From the NCBI GenBank assembly GCA_946886645.1, contig CAMPIY010000002.1:1-41957 (forward strand): a stretch of DNA of 41,957 nucleotides, in the 5' to 3' direction. Position numbers and translations under genes: made by a program. This DNA is from an uncultured Sphingomonas sp. (lineage in GTDB: Bacteria; Pseudomonadota; Alphaproteobacteria; Sphingomonadales; Sphingomonadaceae). Positions 31,080-39,703 of this stretch are shown here, piece after piece (within the stretch, counting starts at the first letter, position 1; every line of letters begins with the position of its first letter). A model generated the notes under the pieces. That model was not told the DNA's origin and did not search any database. It worked only from the letters and a program-made list of their open reading frames with translations.

Positions 31080-32447
31080 ATGGCGGACGGCATGAATCAG
31101 TCGACATTTTCGGCCGTCATCCTTGCCGCGGGGCAGGGGACGCGCATGCGCTCCGACACGCACAAGGTGCTCCATCCGATCGCCGGCAAGCCGATGCTTC
31201 TGCATCTGCTAAGCACGGTCGAGGCGATGGGCGCGGACCGGCGCGTCGTGGTGGTCGGCAAGGGGCGCGAGCAGCTGGAAGCCGCGCTCGAGGGGCATGG
31301 CGTCATTACTGCGCTGCAGGCCGAGCAGAAAGGCACGGCCCATGCCGTCCAGATGGCGGAAGAAGCGCTGGCGGGTTTCGAGGGGCCGGTGCTGGTCCTC
31401 TACGGCGACACGCCATTCGTGACGCGCGAAACGCTGGAGCGAATGCTGCAGCGGCTGGGCGCGGAGGATGCGCCTGGTGTGGTTGTGCTGGCCAGTTCGC
31501 CCGAAGACGGCAAGACCTACGGTCGGGTGATTCTGGGCGAGGGCGACCATATTGCGAAGATGGTCGAATTTAAGGACGCCAACGAGGCCGAGCGCGCGGT
31601 CAAGCTGTGCAACAGCGGCATGATGGCGGTCGGCGCGAAGGATCTGTTCCGCTGGCTCGGCAAGGTCGGCAACGCCAATGCGGCGCACGAATATTATCTT
31701 CCCGACATCGTCATGATCGCCAATGACGAGGGCCGCCACGCGGTCGCGATCGAGGGCGAGGCGTTCGAAACGGCGGGCGTCAATAGCCGCGCTGAGCTGG
31801 CGCATCTCGAACTCGACTGGCAGCGGCGGCGGCGCGAGGAAGCGCTGGAGCAGGGCGCGACCCTGATCGATCCCGAAAGCGTCTGGTTCTCGGCGGATAC
31901 CGAGCTTGGCCGCGACTGCACCATCGAACCGCACGTCGTGTTCGGTCCCGGCGTGAAGATCGCCGACGGCGCGACCATCCGCGCTTTCAGCCATATCGAC
32001 GGTGCGACCATCGCCACCGGCTGCGAGGTCGGCCCGTTCGCGCGGCTACGGCCGGGCGCGGTGCTGGGAGAAGGCGCCAAGGTGGGCAATTTCGTAGAGG
32101 TGAAGAAGGCCCGTCTGGGCAAGGGCGCCAAGGCCAACCATCTCTCCTACATCGGCGACGCTGACGTCGGCGCGAAGGCCAACATCGGCGCCGGAACCAT
32201 CACCTGCAACTATGACGGCTTCGGCAAATACAAGACCGAGATCGGCGCGGGCGCCTTCATCGGCTCCAACAGCGCGTTGGTTGCACCTGTGAGCATAGGC
32301 GAAGGCGCGATTGTCGGCGCGGGCAGCGTGGTGACCAAGAATGTCGCGGCGGACGAACTCGCCATCGCGCGCGGCGAGCAAAAGGGATTTGCCGGCTGGG
32401 CCGCCCGCTTCCGGGCTCGCCAGCAGGCCAAGAAGGACAAGAAATAG
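31080..32447 (+). CDS. glmU: Bifunctional UDP-GlcNAc pyrophosphorylase / GlcN-1-P acetyltransferase
   Basis: 455 aa, normal for GlmU. The N-terminal uridyltransferase has LAAGQGTRMRS and VLYGDTPF. The C-terminal acetyltransferase is a left-handed beta helix of hexapeptide repeats (IGDADVGAKANIGAGTITCN, then GSNSALVAPVSIGEGAIVGA). It makes UDP-N-acetylglucosamine for peptidoglycan and lipid A in the cytoplasm. I use ATG 31080 (AAGGG six bases before); an ATG at 31092 is possible. glmS starts one base after its stop, so the two form an operon covering successive steps. Confidence 0.96.
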   Translation: MADGMNQSTFSAVILAAGQGTRMRSDTHKVLHPIAGKPMLLHLLSTVEAMGADRRVVVVGKGREQLEAALEGHGVITALQAEQKGTAHAVQMAEEALAGFEGPVLVLYGDTPFVTRETLERMLQRLGAEDAPGVVVLASSPEDGKTYGRVILGEGDHIAKMVEFKDANEAERAVKLCNSGMMAVGAKDLFRWLGKVGNANAAHEYYLPDIVMIANDEGRHAVAIEGEAFETAGVNSRAELAHLELDWQRRRREEALEQGATLIDPESVWFSADTELGRDCTIEPHVVFGPGVKIADGATIRAFSHIDGATIATGCEVGPFARLRPGAVLGEGAKVGNFVEVKKARLGKGAKANHLSYIGDADVGAKANIGAGTITCNYDGFGKYKTEIGAGAFIGSNSALVAPVSIGEGAIVGAGSVVTKNVAADELAIARGEQKGFAGWAARFRARQQAKKDKK

Positions 32448-32448
32448 C

Positions 32449-34272
32449 ATGTGCGGAATTGTCGGCATCGTCGGCCGCGAGGCGGTGGCGCAGCGCCTGT
32501 TCGACGGGCTCAAGCGGCTCGAATATCGCGGCTATGACAGCGCCGGCATTTGCACTGTGCAGGGTGGCGAATTCGAGCGCCGCCGAGCCGAGGGCAAGCT
32601 CGAGAATTTGAAGCGTGAGCTCGACGCTGAGCCCCTTCACGGCGACATCGGCATTGCCCATACGCGCTGGGCGACGCACGGCGCGCCGACGGTCGACAAT
32701 GCGCATCCGCACATCGCCGGACCAGTAGCGCTGGTCCACAACGGCATTATCGAGAATTTCAAACCGCTGCGCGACGAGCTGATCGCCGACGGGCGCAAAT
32801 TCCTGAGCGAAACCGATAGCGAAGTCGTCGCGCATCTCGTTGCGCGCGAGGTCGAAAGCGGCAAGTCGCCGACCGATGCGGTCGCGGCTGTCTTGCCGCG
32901 CCTTCATGGCGCCTTCGCCATCGCTTTCCTGTTCAAGGATTATCCCGACCAGGTCATCGGCGCGCGAATGGGGGCGCCGCTGACGGTCGGCTATGGTCAG
33001 GGCGAGAACTACCTAGGGTCCGACGCGCTGGCGCTTGCGCCGCTGACCCAGCGCATCGCTTACCTCGACGAAGGCGATTGGGTCGTGGTGGAGCGCGACA
33101 AGGTTCAGATCTACGATCGCACCAACAAGCCCGTGACCCGCGAGATCGTCGAATCCGGTGCGACGGCCGCCCGGATCGAGAAGGGCAATTATCGCCACTT
33201 CATGCAGAAGGAAATTTTCGAGCAGCCCGTCGTCGTCGGCGACACGCTCCGCTCCTACATCCGGCCGTACGAAGGAAAGGTCGCACTACCCGATTTCGAT
33301 TTCGACCTGAGCACGGTCAACCGCGTGACCATCGTTGCCTGCGGCACCAGCTTCTACGCTGGCATGGTCGCCAAATATTGGTTCGAGCAGTTCGCGCGCG
33401 TGCCCGTCGACATCGATGTGGCGAGCGAGTTCCGTTACCGCGAACCGGTGCTGGAGCCGGGCGGGCTGGCGCTGTTCATTTCGCAGAGCGGCGAGACGGC
33501 GGATACGCTGGCCGCCCTCCGTCATGCGCGGAGCGAGGGGCAGACGATCGCAGTCGTGGTCAACGTCCCGACCAGCTCGATGGCGCGCGAGGCGGACCTG
33601 CTGCTTCCGACCCATGCCGGGCCGGAAATCGGCGTTGCCTCGACCAAGGCTTTCACCTGTCAGCTCGCGGTTCTGGCTGCGCTGGCCGCGAACCTGGCGC
33701 GGGCCAAGGGGCGGCTGAGCGAGGAAGAGGAGCGCGAGGTTGTTGAGCACCTCCAGGAGGCGCCCGAGGCAATGAATGAGGCGCTGGGTCACGACGAGGA
33801 CATCGCGGGCATGGCGCACCTTGTCGCGCCCGCTCGCGACGTGCTCTATCTCGGTCGCGGACCCGACTTTCCGATGGCGCTTGAAGGGGCGCTGAAACTC
33901 AAGGAAATCAGTTACATCCACGCCGAAGGCTATGCGGCCGGTGAGATGAAGCACGGTCCGATCGCGCTGATCGACGACCTAGTTCCGGTGATCGTTCTGG
34001 CCCCGTCAGGGCCATTGTTCGAGAAGACCGTCAGCAACATGCAGGAAGTCCGAGCGCGCGGAGGCAAGATCGTGCTGATTAGCGATGCACGGGGCCTCGC
34101 CGAAGCCGGCGAGGGCTGCATGGCGACCATCGAGATGCCCGAAGTCCACCCGCTGATCGCGCCGCTGGTCTATGCCGTGCCGGTGCAGTTACTCGCCTAC
34201 CATGTCGCGGTCGCCAAAGGCACCGACGTCGACCAGCCTCGCAATTTGGCCAAGAGTGTGACGGTAGAATAG
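32449..34272 (+). CDS. glmS: Glutamine-fructose-6-phosphate aminotransferase
   Basis: 607 aa, the standard length. It starts MCGIVGIVG with the nucleophilic cysteine directly after the initiator Met, as required for the class II glutamine amidotransferase. Two SIS sugar-isomerase domains follow (CGTSFYAGMVAKYWFE; YLGRGPDFPMALEGALKLKE), and it ends NLAKSVTVE, the conserved isomerase tail with the catalytic lysine. It converts Fru-6-P and glutamine to GlcN-6-P, the step before GlmM/GlmU. No glmS ribozyme is expected or seen, since the gene starts one base after glmU. Confidence 0.97.
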   Translation: MCGIVGIVGREAVAQRLFDGLKRLEYRGYDSAGICTVQGGEFERRRAEGKLENLKRELDAEPLHGDIGIAHTRWATHGAPTVDNAHPHIAGPVALVHNGIIENFKPLRDELIADGRKFLSETDSEVVAHLVAREVESGKSPTDAVAAVLPRLHGAFAIAFLFKDYPDQVIGARMGAPLTVGYGQGENYLGSDALALAPLTQRIAYLDEGDWVVVERDKVQIYDRTNKPVTREIVESGATAARIEKGNYRHFMQKEIFEQPVVVGDTLRSYIRPYEGKVALPDFDFDLSTVNRVTIVACGTSFYAGMVAKYWFEQFARVPVDIDVASEFRYREPVLEPGGLALFISQSGETADTLAALRHARSEGQTIAVVVNVPTSSMAREADLLLPTHAGPEIGVASTKAFTCQLAVLAALAANLARAKGRLSEEEEREVVEHLQEAPEAMNEALGHDEDIAGMAHLVAPARDVLYLGRGPDFPMALEGALKLKEISYIHAEGYAAGEMKHGPIALIDDLVPVIVLAPSGPLFEKTVSNMQEVRARGGKIVLISDARGLAEAGEGCMATIEMPEVHPLIAPLVYAVPVQLLAYHVAVAKGTDVDQPRNLAKSVTVE

Positions 34273-34288
34273 ATTTTTGGGGGAGCGG

Positions 34289-34795
34289 ATGGAATCGGTC
34301 GAGGTAAATTACGAGCTCAGTGACCTGTACGCAGTCAATTTTCGCGCATGGCCGACCTATCTGAAGATCGTTGCCATTCTCGAAGCAATATTCATAGCGT
34401 TGATTCTAGGTCTGCCGCTGCTCGATGGCGCTACCGTATTGCAGGCAATCGAATCGGCCGACTGGTGGTTCGCTCTGGGAATGGGGTTGATCCTCCTCAT
34501 TTTCTACGCGGTGTTTTGTCCCCTGATCGGTTACGTCCGAAGCAAGCACCAAAAGGTGTTGGGTCCCAACTACTTTTCGTTCAGCGACGACGGCGTCAGT
34601 GTTGAGAATGCGAAATCAAAATCGGTCGTTTTCTGGTCTGGCATTGCAAAGGTCGTGACGAGCAATAGGCGGCTGTATCTTTTCCTGCGACCTGGGGTGG
34701 CTCTCATTATTCCTAAGCGCGCGATTCCTGACATCGAAGCCTTCAATAGACTGGCCAGGGAAGCTGAGAATCGCTGGGGGGCCGCTCGCCCTTGA
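34289..34795 (+). CDS. YcxB-like membrane protein
   Basis: 168 aa from ATG 34289 with GGGGGAG upstream. After about 25 residues come two transmembrane helices (VAILEAIFIALILGLPLL and FALGMGLILLIFYAVF). The C-terminal cytoplasmic part (FSFSDDGVSVENAKSKSVVF, then YLFLRPGVALIIPKRAI) matches the YcxB-like C-terminal domain of DUF-type proteins. Role unknown. Its stop overlaps the racemase-family TTG start (TTGA). Confidence 0.75.
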   Translation: MESVEVNYELSDLYAVNFRAWPTYLKIVAILEAIFIALILGLPLLDGATVLQAIESADWWFALGMGLILLIFYAVFCPLIGYVRSKHQKVLGPNYFSFSDDGVSVENAKSKSVVFWSGIAKVVTSNRRLYLFLRPGVALIIPKRAIPDIEAFNRLAREAENRWGAARP

Positions 34796-35517
34796 AACAC
34801 ATCGGCATCCTGGCCCATAGCTTTGAGGGCGCCGCACTTTGCTATCGCACGATGTGCCTGGAAAGCGTTGCACGCCTTGGACCCCACCGGCATCCGGAAA
34901 TCACCCTGACGGGCGTTGGGATGGACGACCTGCTGCCGGCGTGGGACAGCAACGATCTTCCCGCACTTCGCGCTGCGTTTTTCGAGGATGCGGACAAGCT
35001 GGCAGCGGCGGGTTGCGACTTCTTCGTCTGCCCGGACAACACGGCGCATATCGCGCTGGAGTCTCCGGGTGGTCCGTTTCCGATACCGGCGCTGCACATC
35101 GGTGAGGTCGTGGGCGATGAGGCCTCGCGGCGGGGTTTCCGCCAGGTCGGGATCCTTGGCACCAGATTCACGATGACCGGCCCCGTTTATCCCGGGGCGC
35201 TTGGCCGGCGCGGGATCGGCTGGGCGGTTCCAGATGCGGCGGATCGCAAGATCGTGGACGACATCATCTTCAATGAACTCTGCCTTGGCAGATTCACCGA
35301 TGAATCGCGCGCCGCCTATGTCCGCATAATAGAGAAGCTGAAAGCGGATGGGTGCGACGCCGTGGCGGTGGTCTGCACCGAAATCCCGCTGCTTGTTACC
35401 GACGAGGTGTCACCGCTGCCGACCCTCGATTCCACGCGACTGCTCGCGAAGGCGGCGGTCGAGGTGGCGATTGACGACAAGGCCATGCCCGACTGGCGCG
35501 GCGGACCGGTCGAATAG
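34792..35517 (+). CDS. Aspartate/glutamate racemase family protein
   Basis: 241 aa from TTG 34792, overlapping the previous stop by TTGA. Both catalytic cysteines of the family are present: Cys80 in FVCPDNTAH and Cys195 in VVCTEIPLL. The glycine loop LGTRFTMTG lies between them. The enzyme should interconvert amino acid enantiomers or act on a related 2-substituted acid; the exact substrate cannot be read from sequence. The unusual start codon is supported by alignment of KHIGILAHS with the first strand of the fold. Confidence 0.87.
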   Translation: MKHIGILAHSFEGAALCYRTMCLESVARLGPHRHPEITLTGVGMDDLLPAWDSNDLPALRAAFFEDADKLAAAGCDFFVCPDNTAHIALESPGGPFPIPALHIGEVVGDEASRRGFRQVGILGTRFTMTGPVYPGALGRRGIGWAVPDAADRKIVDDIIFNELCLGRFTDESRAAYVRIIEKLKADGCDAVAVVCTEIPLLVTDEVSPLPTLDSTRLLAKAAVEVAIDDKAMPDWRGGPVE

Positions 35518-35519
35518 GC

Positions 35520-36419
35520 TCAGGCGGCTTCCTGCGCCTCCAGCATCCGCACATGGCCGGATAGCCGCTCGTAGAGGAAATCGATCACTGCCCGGACGCG
35601 CGGCGTATGGCGGACGCGGTCGTGCGTCAGCAGCCACAGGCTTCGCATATGGTGGGCCTTGGGCGGGATGCAGCGGACCAGGTCGGGGTCGGAATCGCCA
35701 AGGATCGTCGGAAGCACCGCGATGCCAAGGCCGGAGCGGATGGCCGACAACATGCCGGTCGCCGACCCGTGGTGCATTACCACCCGCTCTTCCAAACCGA
35801 GATCATGAAGCCAGGCCGAATAGGCTTTCCATAGGCCGCCCCCGCCGCCGCCGATGAAGGCATGTTTCTGAAGCTCCTCACGGGTCGTCGGGACGCCATT
35901 CTTCTCCGCATATTCGCGGCTGCAGTAGAGCGTCCAGTCGTCGGCGCAGAGCCTGCGCCCATAGACGCCGCCACCACGCGGCTCCGACACGCTACGGAGC
36001 GCGATGTCGGCCTCGCCAGCGCCAAGGTCGCGCATGTCCTGCCCCTCATCCAGTTCGATGAGGATGTCGGGGTGTCTCTCGTAAAGGTCGCGCAGCATGG
36101 GGGCGAGCAGGACCATGAAAATGTCCTGCGTGGTCAGCTTCACGGTGCCGCTGAGGTCGCGCGTCCGCGATCCGGCCGCTTGGCTAAATTGCTCGGCGGC
36201 GGCGGACACTTGGCGCGCGTGGCGGAGCAGCCCTTCGCCGTCCGGCGTCAGCGCATATCCGGCCGCCCTACGCTCGAACAATGACAGGCCGATCGCGTCC
36301 TCCAGGGCGGCGATCCGGCGGGCGACCGTCGTCTGGCTGACCCGCAGGGCGCGGCCGGCCTTGAGCGTACTGCCCTGTTCGGCAACGGCGACGAAATAGC
36401 GGAGGTCGTTCCAGTCCAT
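35520..36419 (-). CDS. LysR-family transcriptional regulator
   Basis: 299 aa, typical size. The N-terminal winged HTH (about 1-60: WNDLRYFVAVAEQGSTLKAG, with VSQTTVARRIAALE as recognition part) is followed by the effector-binding domain of the LysR_substrate type. Target unknown; the closest neighbours are the racemase-family gene, convergent on its 3' side, and urcA, divergent. A perfect palindrome at 36453-36470 in its promoter is a likely autoregulatory operator. Confidence 0.93.
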   Translation of the reverse strand: MDWNDLRYFVAVAEQGSTLKAGRALRVSQTTVARRIAALEDAIGLSLFERRAAGYALTPDGEGLLRHARQVSAAAEQFSQAAGSRTRDLSGTVKLTTQDIFMVLLAPMLRDLYERHPDILIELDEGQDMRDLGAGEADIALRSVSEPRGGGVYGRRLCADDWTLYCSREYAEKNGVPTTREELQKHAFIGGGGGGLWKAYSAWLHDLGLEERVVMHHGSATGMLSAIRSGLGIAVLPTILGDSDPDLVRCIPPKAHHMRSLWLLTHDRVRHTPRVRAVIDFLYERLSGHVRMLEAQEAA

Positions 36420-36452
36420 AGGGTCTCATGCGCCAACCATGGCAAAGTTACA

Positions 36453-36470
36453 TTCTGCATTATTGCAGAA
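36453..36470. promoter_or_regulatory. Candidate LysR operator
   Basis: TTCTGCA-ttat-TGCAGAA, an 18-bp perfect inverted repeat 34 bp upstream of the LysR gene start and about 95 bp from urcA. It contains a T-N11-A core as LysR-type sites do. The site may control the regulator itself and urcA. Confidence 0.55.
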
Positions 36471-36564
36471 CGGTTTGACAACATCGTTTCTGACATAGGT
36501 TTCATGAACGAACTAAATAAGGGGTCGCGCCGGATGTCCCGGACCTTGGAAAAGGGGATATGAC

Positions 36565-36876
36565 ATGACCAAGATTTTTATCGCTTCGCTGCTGGCCTTC
36601 ACCGCAACTCCCGCCTTCGCGGAAGCACCCGCGACGGTCACCAGCATCGTCCAGACCGCCGACCTCGACCTGGCCAGCGAGGCTGGGCAGCGCACGCTCG
36701 ACAAGCGTCTTAGCCAAGCGATCGTCGAGGTGTGCGGAGAGGCTTCGCCCGCCGACCTCGCTGGCCAGAACAAGGTTCGCGACTGCCGCAAGGACGCGCA
36801 CATCCGGTTCGACAACGAGCGCGATCAGCGGATCGCCGCCGCTTCAACCAAGCCGATCCTCGTCGCGTCGCGCTAA
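36565..36876 (+). CDS. UrcA family protein
   Basis: 103 aa. The signal peptide TKIFIASLLAFTATPAFA is followed by VTSIVQTADLDLASEAGQ, then RTLDKRLSQAIVEVCGEASP and a second Cys in VRDCRKDAH. This matches UrcA, a small exported family largely confined to alphaproteobacteria (best known in Caulobacter and sphingomonads), of unknown function. Two cysteines may form a disulfide. It lies divergent from the LysR gene. Confidence 0.88.
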   Translation: MTKIFIASLLAFTATPAFAEAPATVTSIVQTADLDLASEAGQRTLDKRLSQAIVEVCGEASPADLAGQNKVRDCRKDAHIRFDNERDQRIAAASTKPILVASR

Positions 36877-36919
36877 GCGCCTGTTGTCCCCGGCGCCGCG
36901 CCGCAATAGCGTCCCATCC

Positions 36920-37294
36920 ATGAAACAGGTTTCGGGTGGATGCCATTGCGGCGCGGTACGATTCAGGGCGGAGCTGCCGGCGGAGCCGGTGCCCGCCCTC
37001 GATTGCAATTGCTCGGTCTGCTCGATGACCGGATTTCTTCATATCATGGTGCCGCACGATGAGTTCGTGCTGGAGCAGGGCGGCGACACGCTGACCAGTT
37101 ACCGCTTCGGTACCGGTGCGGCGGAGCATTTGTTCTGCTCGGTCTGCGGCGTGAAGAGCTTCTACCAGCCCCGCAGTCACCCCAACGCGTGGAGCATAAA
37201 CGCCAATTGCCTCGACCAGCCGGTCGACCTCGCGATCGAACGGTTTGACGGACGCAACTGGGAGCAAGCTAAAGCCGCTCTCGACGAGAGTTAG
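36920..37294 (+). CDS. GFA-family (glutathione-dependent formaldehyde-activating type) protein
   Basis: 124 aa from ATG 36920. Zinc ligands of the GFA fold are present: GGCHCGAVRF, then DCNCSVCSMTG and FCSVCGVKSF. GFA enzymes bind glutathione and formaldehyde or are carbon-sulfur lyases; most small members such as this one have no assigned substrate. It starts 43 bp after the UrcA gene and alr follows shortly after. Confidence 0.88.
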   Translation: MKQVSGGCHCGAVRFRAELPAEPVPALDCNCSVCSMTGFLHIMVPHDEFVLEQGGDTLTSYRFGTGAAEHLFCSVCGVKSFYQPRSHPNAWSINANCLDQPVDLAIERFDGRNWEQAKAALDES

Positions 37295-37315
37295 GCAGCT
37301 AGCTAGGGCGGCTTG

Positions 37316-38341
37316 GTGACTCACCACGCGCTCCGCCTTCGCCTCGATTCTTCGGCACTTCAGAATAATTGGCGCTGGCTCCAGCGCACCGCCGGAACCG
37401 TCGCGGGAGCCGCGGTGAAGGCTGACGCTTATGGTCTCGGTGCGATAGAGGTTACGCGGCTGTTGGCCGAAGCAGGATGCCGCGACTTTTTCGTGTCGAC
37501 ATGGGCCGAGGCCGAGGCCTTGGGGCCGTTGCCTGCCAGCGCCCAACTGAGCGTCCTTCACGGGGTCGGTCTGGAGGATGTGGAAGCCGCGCTGTCGATC
37601 GACGCGCGGCCGGTGCTCAATACCGCTGTCCAAGTGGCGCGGTGGAAGGAAATCGCGCGGGACGCGCCCTGCGATGTCATGATCGACACCGGCATGAACC
37701 GGCTGGGGCTGCGTCCGGAAGAAATCCAGCTGCTCGACGGTCTGACCATCGAAACGCTCATGAGCCACCTCGCCTGCGGCGACGAAGAGAGCGCCATGAA
37801 CGCTGTCCAGCGCGATCGCTTCGCGGCGGTGGCTGCGACGGCGACAGCTCGGCGCTACAGCCTGGCCAACAGCGCCGGCACCTGCCTTGGGCCCGATTAC
37901 GCCTTCGACCTCGTCCGACCGGGCCTGGCGCTCTACGGAGGCATTCCGCGCGAGGAGGCGATCGGGCACATTGCGCAGGTCGCCTATCCCGAAGCCGAGA
38001 TCGTCCAACGCCGTACGATCAAGGCCGGGGAAACCTGCGGCTACGGCGCAACCTGGACCGCGACTGCCGATACGGAGGCCGCGATCGTCAACATCGGCTA
38101 TGCCGACGGCTACCTCCGCTGCTTTGCCGGGAAAGGCTCGGCTGAAGGACGGTCGCTGCCGCTGATCGGGCGGGTCTCGATGGACCTCATCGCGCTGGAT
38201 GCCAGCGCCGCGCCCGGCCTTCGCGAGGGCGATTGGGTTACGCTCGACTACGATTTGCCGTCCGCGGCCGAAGCGTCGGGCCTGTCGCAATATGAATTGC
38301 TGACCGGGCTTAGCGACCGGCTGGAGCGCCGCTGGATTTAG
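37316..38341 (+). CDS. alr: Alanine racemase
   Basis: 341 aa from GTG 37316 (AGGG seven bases upstream; TTG 37313 is an alternative). The PLP lysine is Lys35 in AAVKADAYGLG. The C-terminal barrel has ETCGYGATW with the family's second-domain Tyr region and RVSMDLIALD. It interconverts L- and D-alanine for peptidoglycan. It is slightly shorter than many Alr proteins. The last 32 bp overlap the convergent nth gene. Confidence 0.93.
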   Translation: MTHHALRLRLDSSALQNNWRWLQRTAGTVAGAAVKADAYGLGAIEVTRLLAEAGCRDFFVSTWAEAEALGPLPASAQLSVLHGVGLEDVEAALSIDARPVLNTAVQVARWKEIARDAPCDVMIDTGMNRLGLRPEEIQLLDGLTIETLMSHLACGDEESAMNAVQRDRFAAVAATATARRYSLANSAGTCLGPDYAFDLVRPGLALYGGIPREEAIGHIAQVAYPEAEIVQRRTIKAGETCGYGATWTATADTEAAIVNIGYADGYLRCFAGKGSAEGRSLPLIGRVSMDLIALDASAAPGLREGDWVTLDYDLPSAAEASGLSQYELLTGLSDRLERRWI

Positions 38342-38975
38342 GAGCGGGCGTCTTCGGCTTGTAGGCGCACAGGTCGATCACCGGACATCGCCAGCATTCC
38401 GGCGTGCGCGCCTTGCAGATGTAGCGGCCGTGCAGGATCAGCCAGTGATGGGCGTGGGTGACGAATGGCTTGGGCGTCACCTTTTCCAGCTTCAACTCGA
38501 CTGCAAGGGGGGTCTTACCTTTCGCCAGGCCGGTGCGGTTGGAAACGCGAAAGATGTGCGTGTCGACGGCGATCGTCGGCTCGCCGAACGCGACGTTGAG
38601 CACGACATTGGCGGTCTTGCGCCCGACGCCGGGGAGCTTTTCCAGTTGGTCACGCTCGCGCGGAACTTCGCCGCCGAACTCGTCGACCAGAATGCGCGCC
38701 GCGGCGATGACGTTCTTCGCCTTGGTGTTGTAAAGGCCGATCGTCTTGATGTGCTGCTTCAGGCCCTCTTCGCCTAATTCCAGCATTGCCTCCGGCGTCT
38801 TCACCTTCGCGAATAGGCTTCGAGTAGCTTTGTTCACCCCCACGTCGGTCGCCTGCGCCGACAGCGCCACTGCGACCAGCAGCGTGTAGGGGTTCACATA
38901 TTCAAGCTCGGTCTCCGGCGCCGGATTGCTCTCCGCCAGCCGCCGATAAAATTCGAAGACCTCGGCCTTTTTCAT
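38310..38975 (-). CDS. nth: Endonuclease III
   Basis: 221 aa. The helix-hairpin-helix LPGVGRKTANVVL with its catalytic lysine and the downstream AVDTHIFRV aspartate are present. The [4Fe-4S] ligands are spaced C-x6-C-x2-C-x5-C at the end (CKARTPECWRCPVIDLC). It removes oxidised pyrimidines and cleaves abasic sites. Its ATG overlaps the dapB stop (ATGA), so the two are cotranscribed. Confidence 0.96.
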   Translation of the reverse strand: MKKAEVFEFYRRLAESNPAPETELEYVNPYTLLVAVALSAQATDVGVNKATRSLFAKVKTPEAMLELGEEGLKQHIKTIGLYNTKAKNVIAAARILVDEFGGEVPRERDQLEKLPGVGRKTANVVLNVAFGEPTIAVDTHIFRVSNRTGLAKGKTPLAVELKLEKVTPKPFVTHAHHWLILHGRYICKARTPECWRCPVIDLCAYKPKTPAPKSSGAPAGR

Positions 38976-39682
38976 GCGGCGTCGATGACGTCCCGCATCG
39001 AGTATAATCCGGCCGGCTTTCCCTTCAGGAATTTCGCCGCCGCCAGCGCCCCCCGCGCGAAAATGGCCCGGCTCTCGGCCCGGTGTGACAGGATCAGCCG
39101 CTCTTCCGGACCCAGGAACATCACGTCATGGTCGCCCGCGACCGTGCCGCCGCGGATGGCGGAGTAGCCGATCGCGCCAGTCTGGCGCTTCAGGCCGACG
39201 CCGTTGCGGCCACGCTCTTCGGTCGATCGACCTCGGCCGCGCTTTACAGCCTCGCCAAGATGGAGAGCGGTTCCCGACGGCGCATCGGCTTTCTTGTTGT
39301 GGTGCGCCTCGACGATCTCAATGTCCCACTGCTCCGCGCCAAGCACCCGCGCGGCGCGTTCGGTGATGTCCGCCAGCAACGCGACGCCCAATGAGGTGTT
39401 TGGTGCCCTAAGGATCGGGATGGCCTTTGCCGCCTCGGCAATTAGCGCCTCATGCTCGGCAATCAGGCCGGTCGTCCCGACAAGAAGCGGAACGGCCGCC
39501 GAAACAGCCCGGTCCAGGCTCGAACGAAGAGCATCGGGTGCCGAAAAGTCGATCAGCACCTCGCCATTGTCATTATCGAGGTGGAAGCCGGGATCCTGCT
39601 CGATCGCCGCGGCAATCGCTTTTCCCATCCGCCCCTCGGGCGCGAACAGGGCGATGCGGACGGGCTGCTGATCGGTGCGCAT
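38972..39682 (-). CDS. dapB: 4-hydroxy-tetrahydrodipicolinate reductase
   Basis: 236 aa. The C-terminal signature EAHHNKKADAPSGTAL holds the catalytic His pair, Lys and substrate loop, and PLLVGTTGL lies in the Rossmann half. The cofactor loop reads APEGRMG rather than the common GxxGRMG, and the protein is somewhat shorter than the typical 240-270. It reduces HTPA to tetrahydrodipicolinate in the lysine/diaminopimelate pathway. It precedes nth with a 4-bp overlap. Confidence 0.94.
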   Translation of the reverse strand: MRTDQQPVRIALFAPEGRMGKAIAAAIEQDPGFHLDNDNGEVLIDFSAPDALRSSLDRAVSAAVPLLVGTTGLIAEHEALIAEAAKAIPILRAPNTSLGVALLADITERAARVLGAEQWDIEIVEAHHNKKADAPSGTALHLGEAVKRGRGRSTEERGRNGVGLKRQTGAIGYSAIRGGTVAGDHDVMFLGPEERLILSHRAESRAIFARGALAAAKFLKGKPAGLYSMRDVIDAA

Positions 39683-39703
39683 CAGCGGGTGATGGCGGAA
39701 GGC

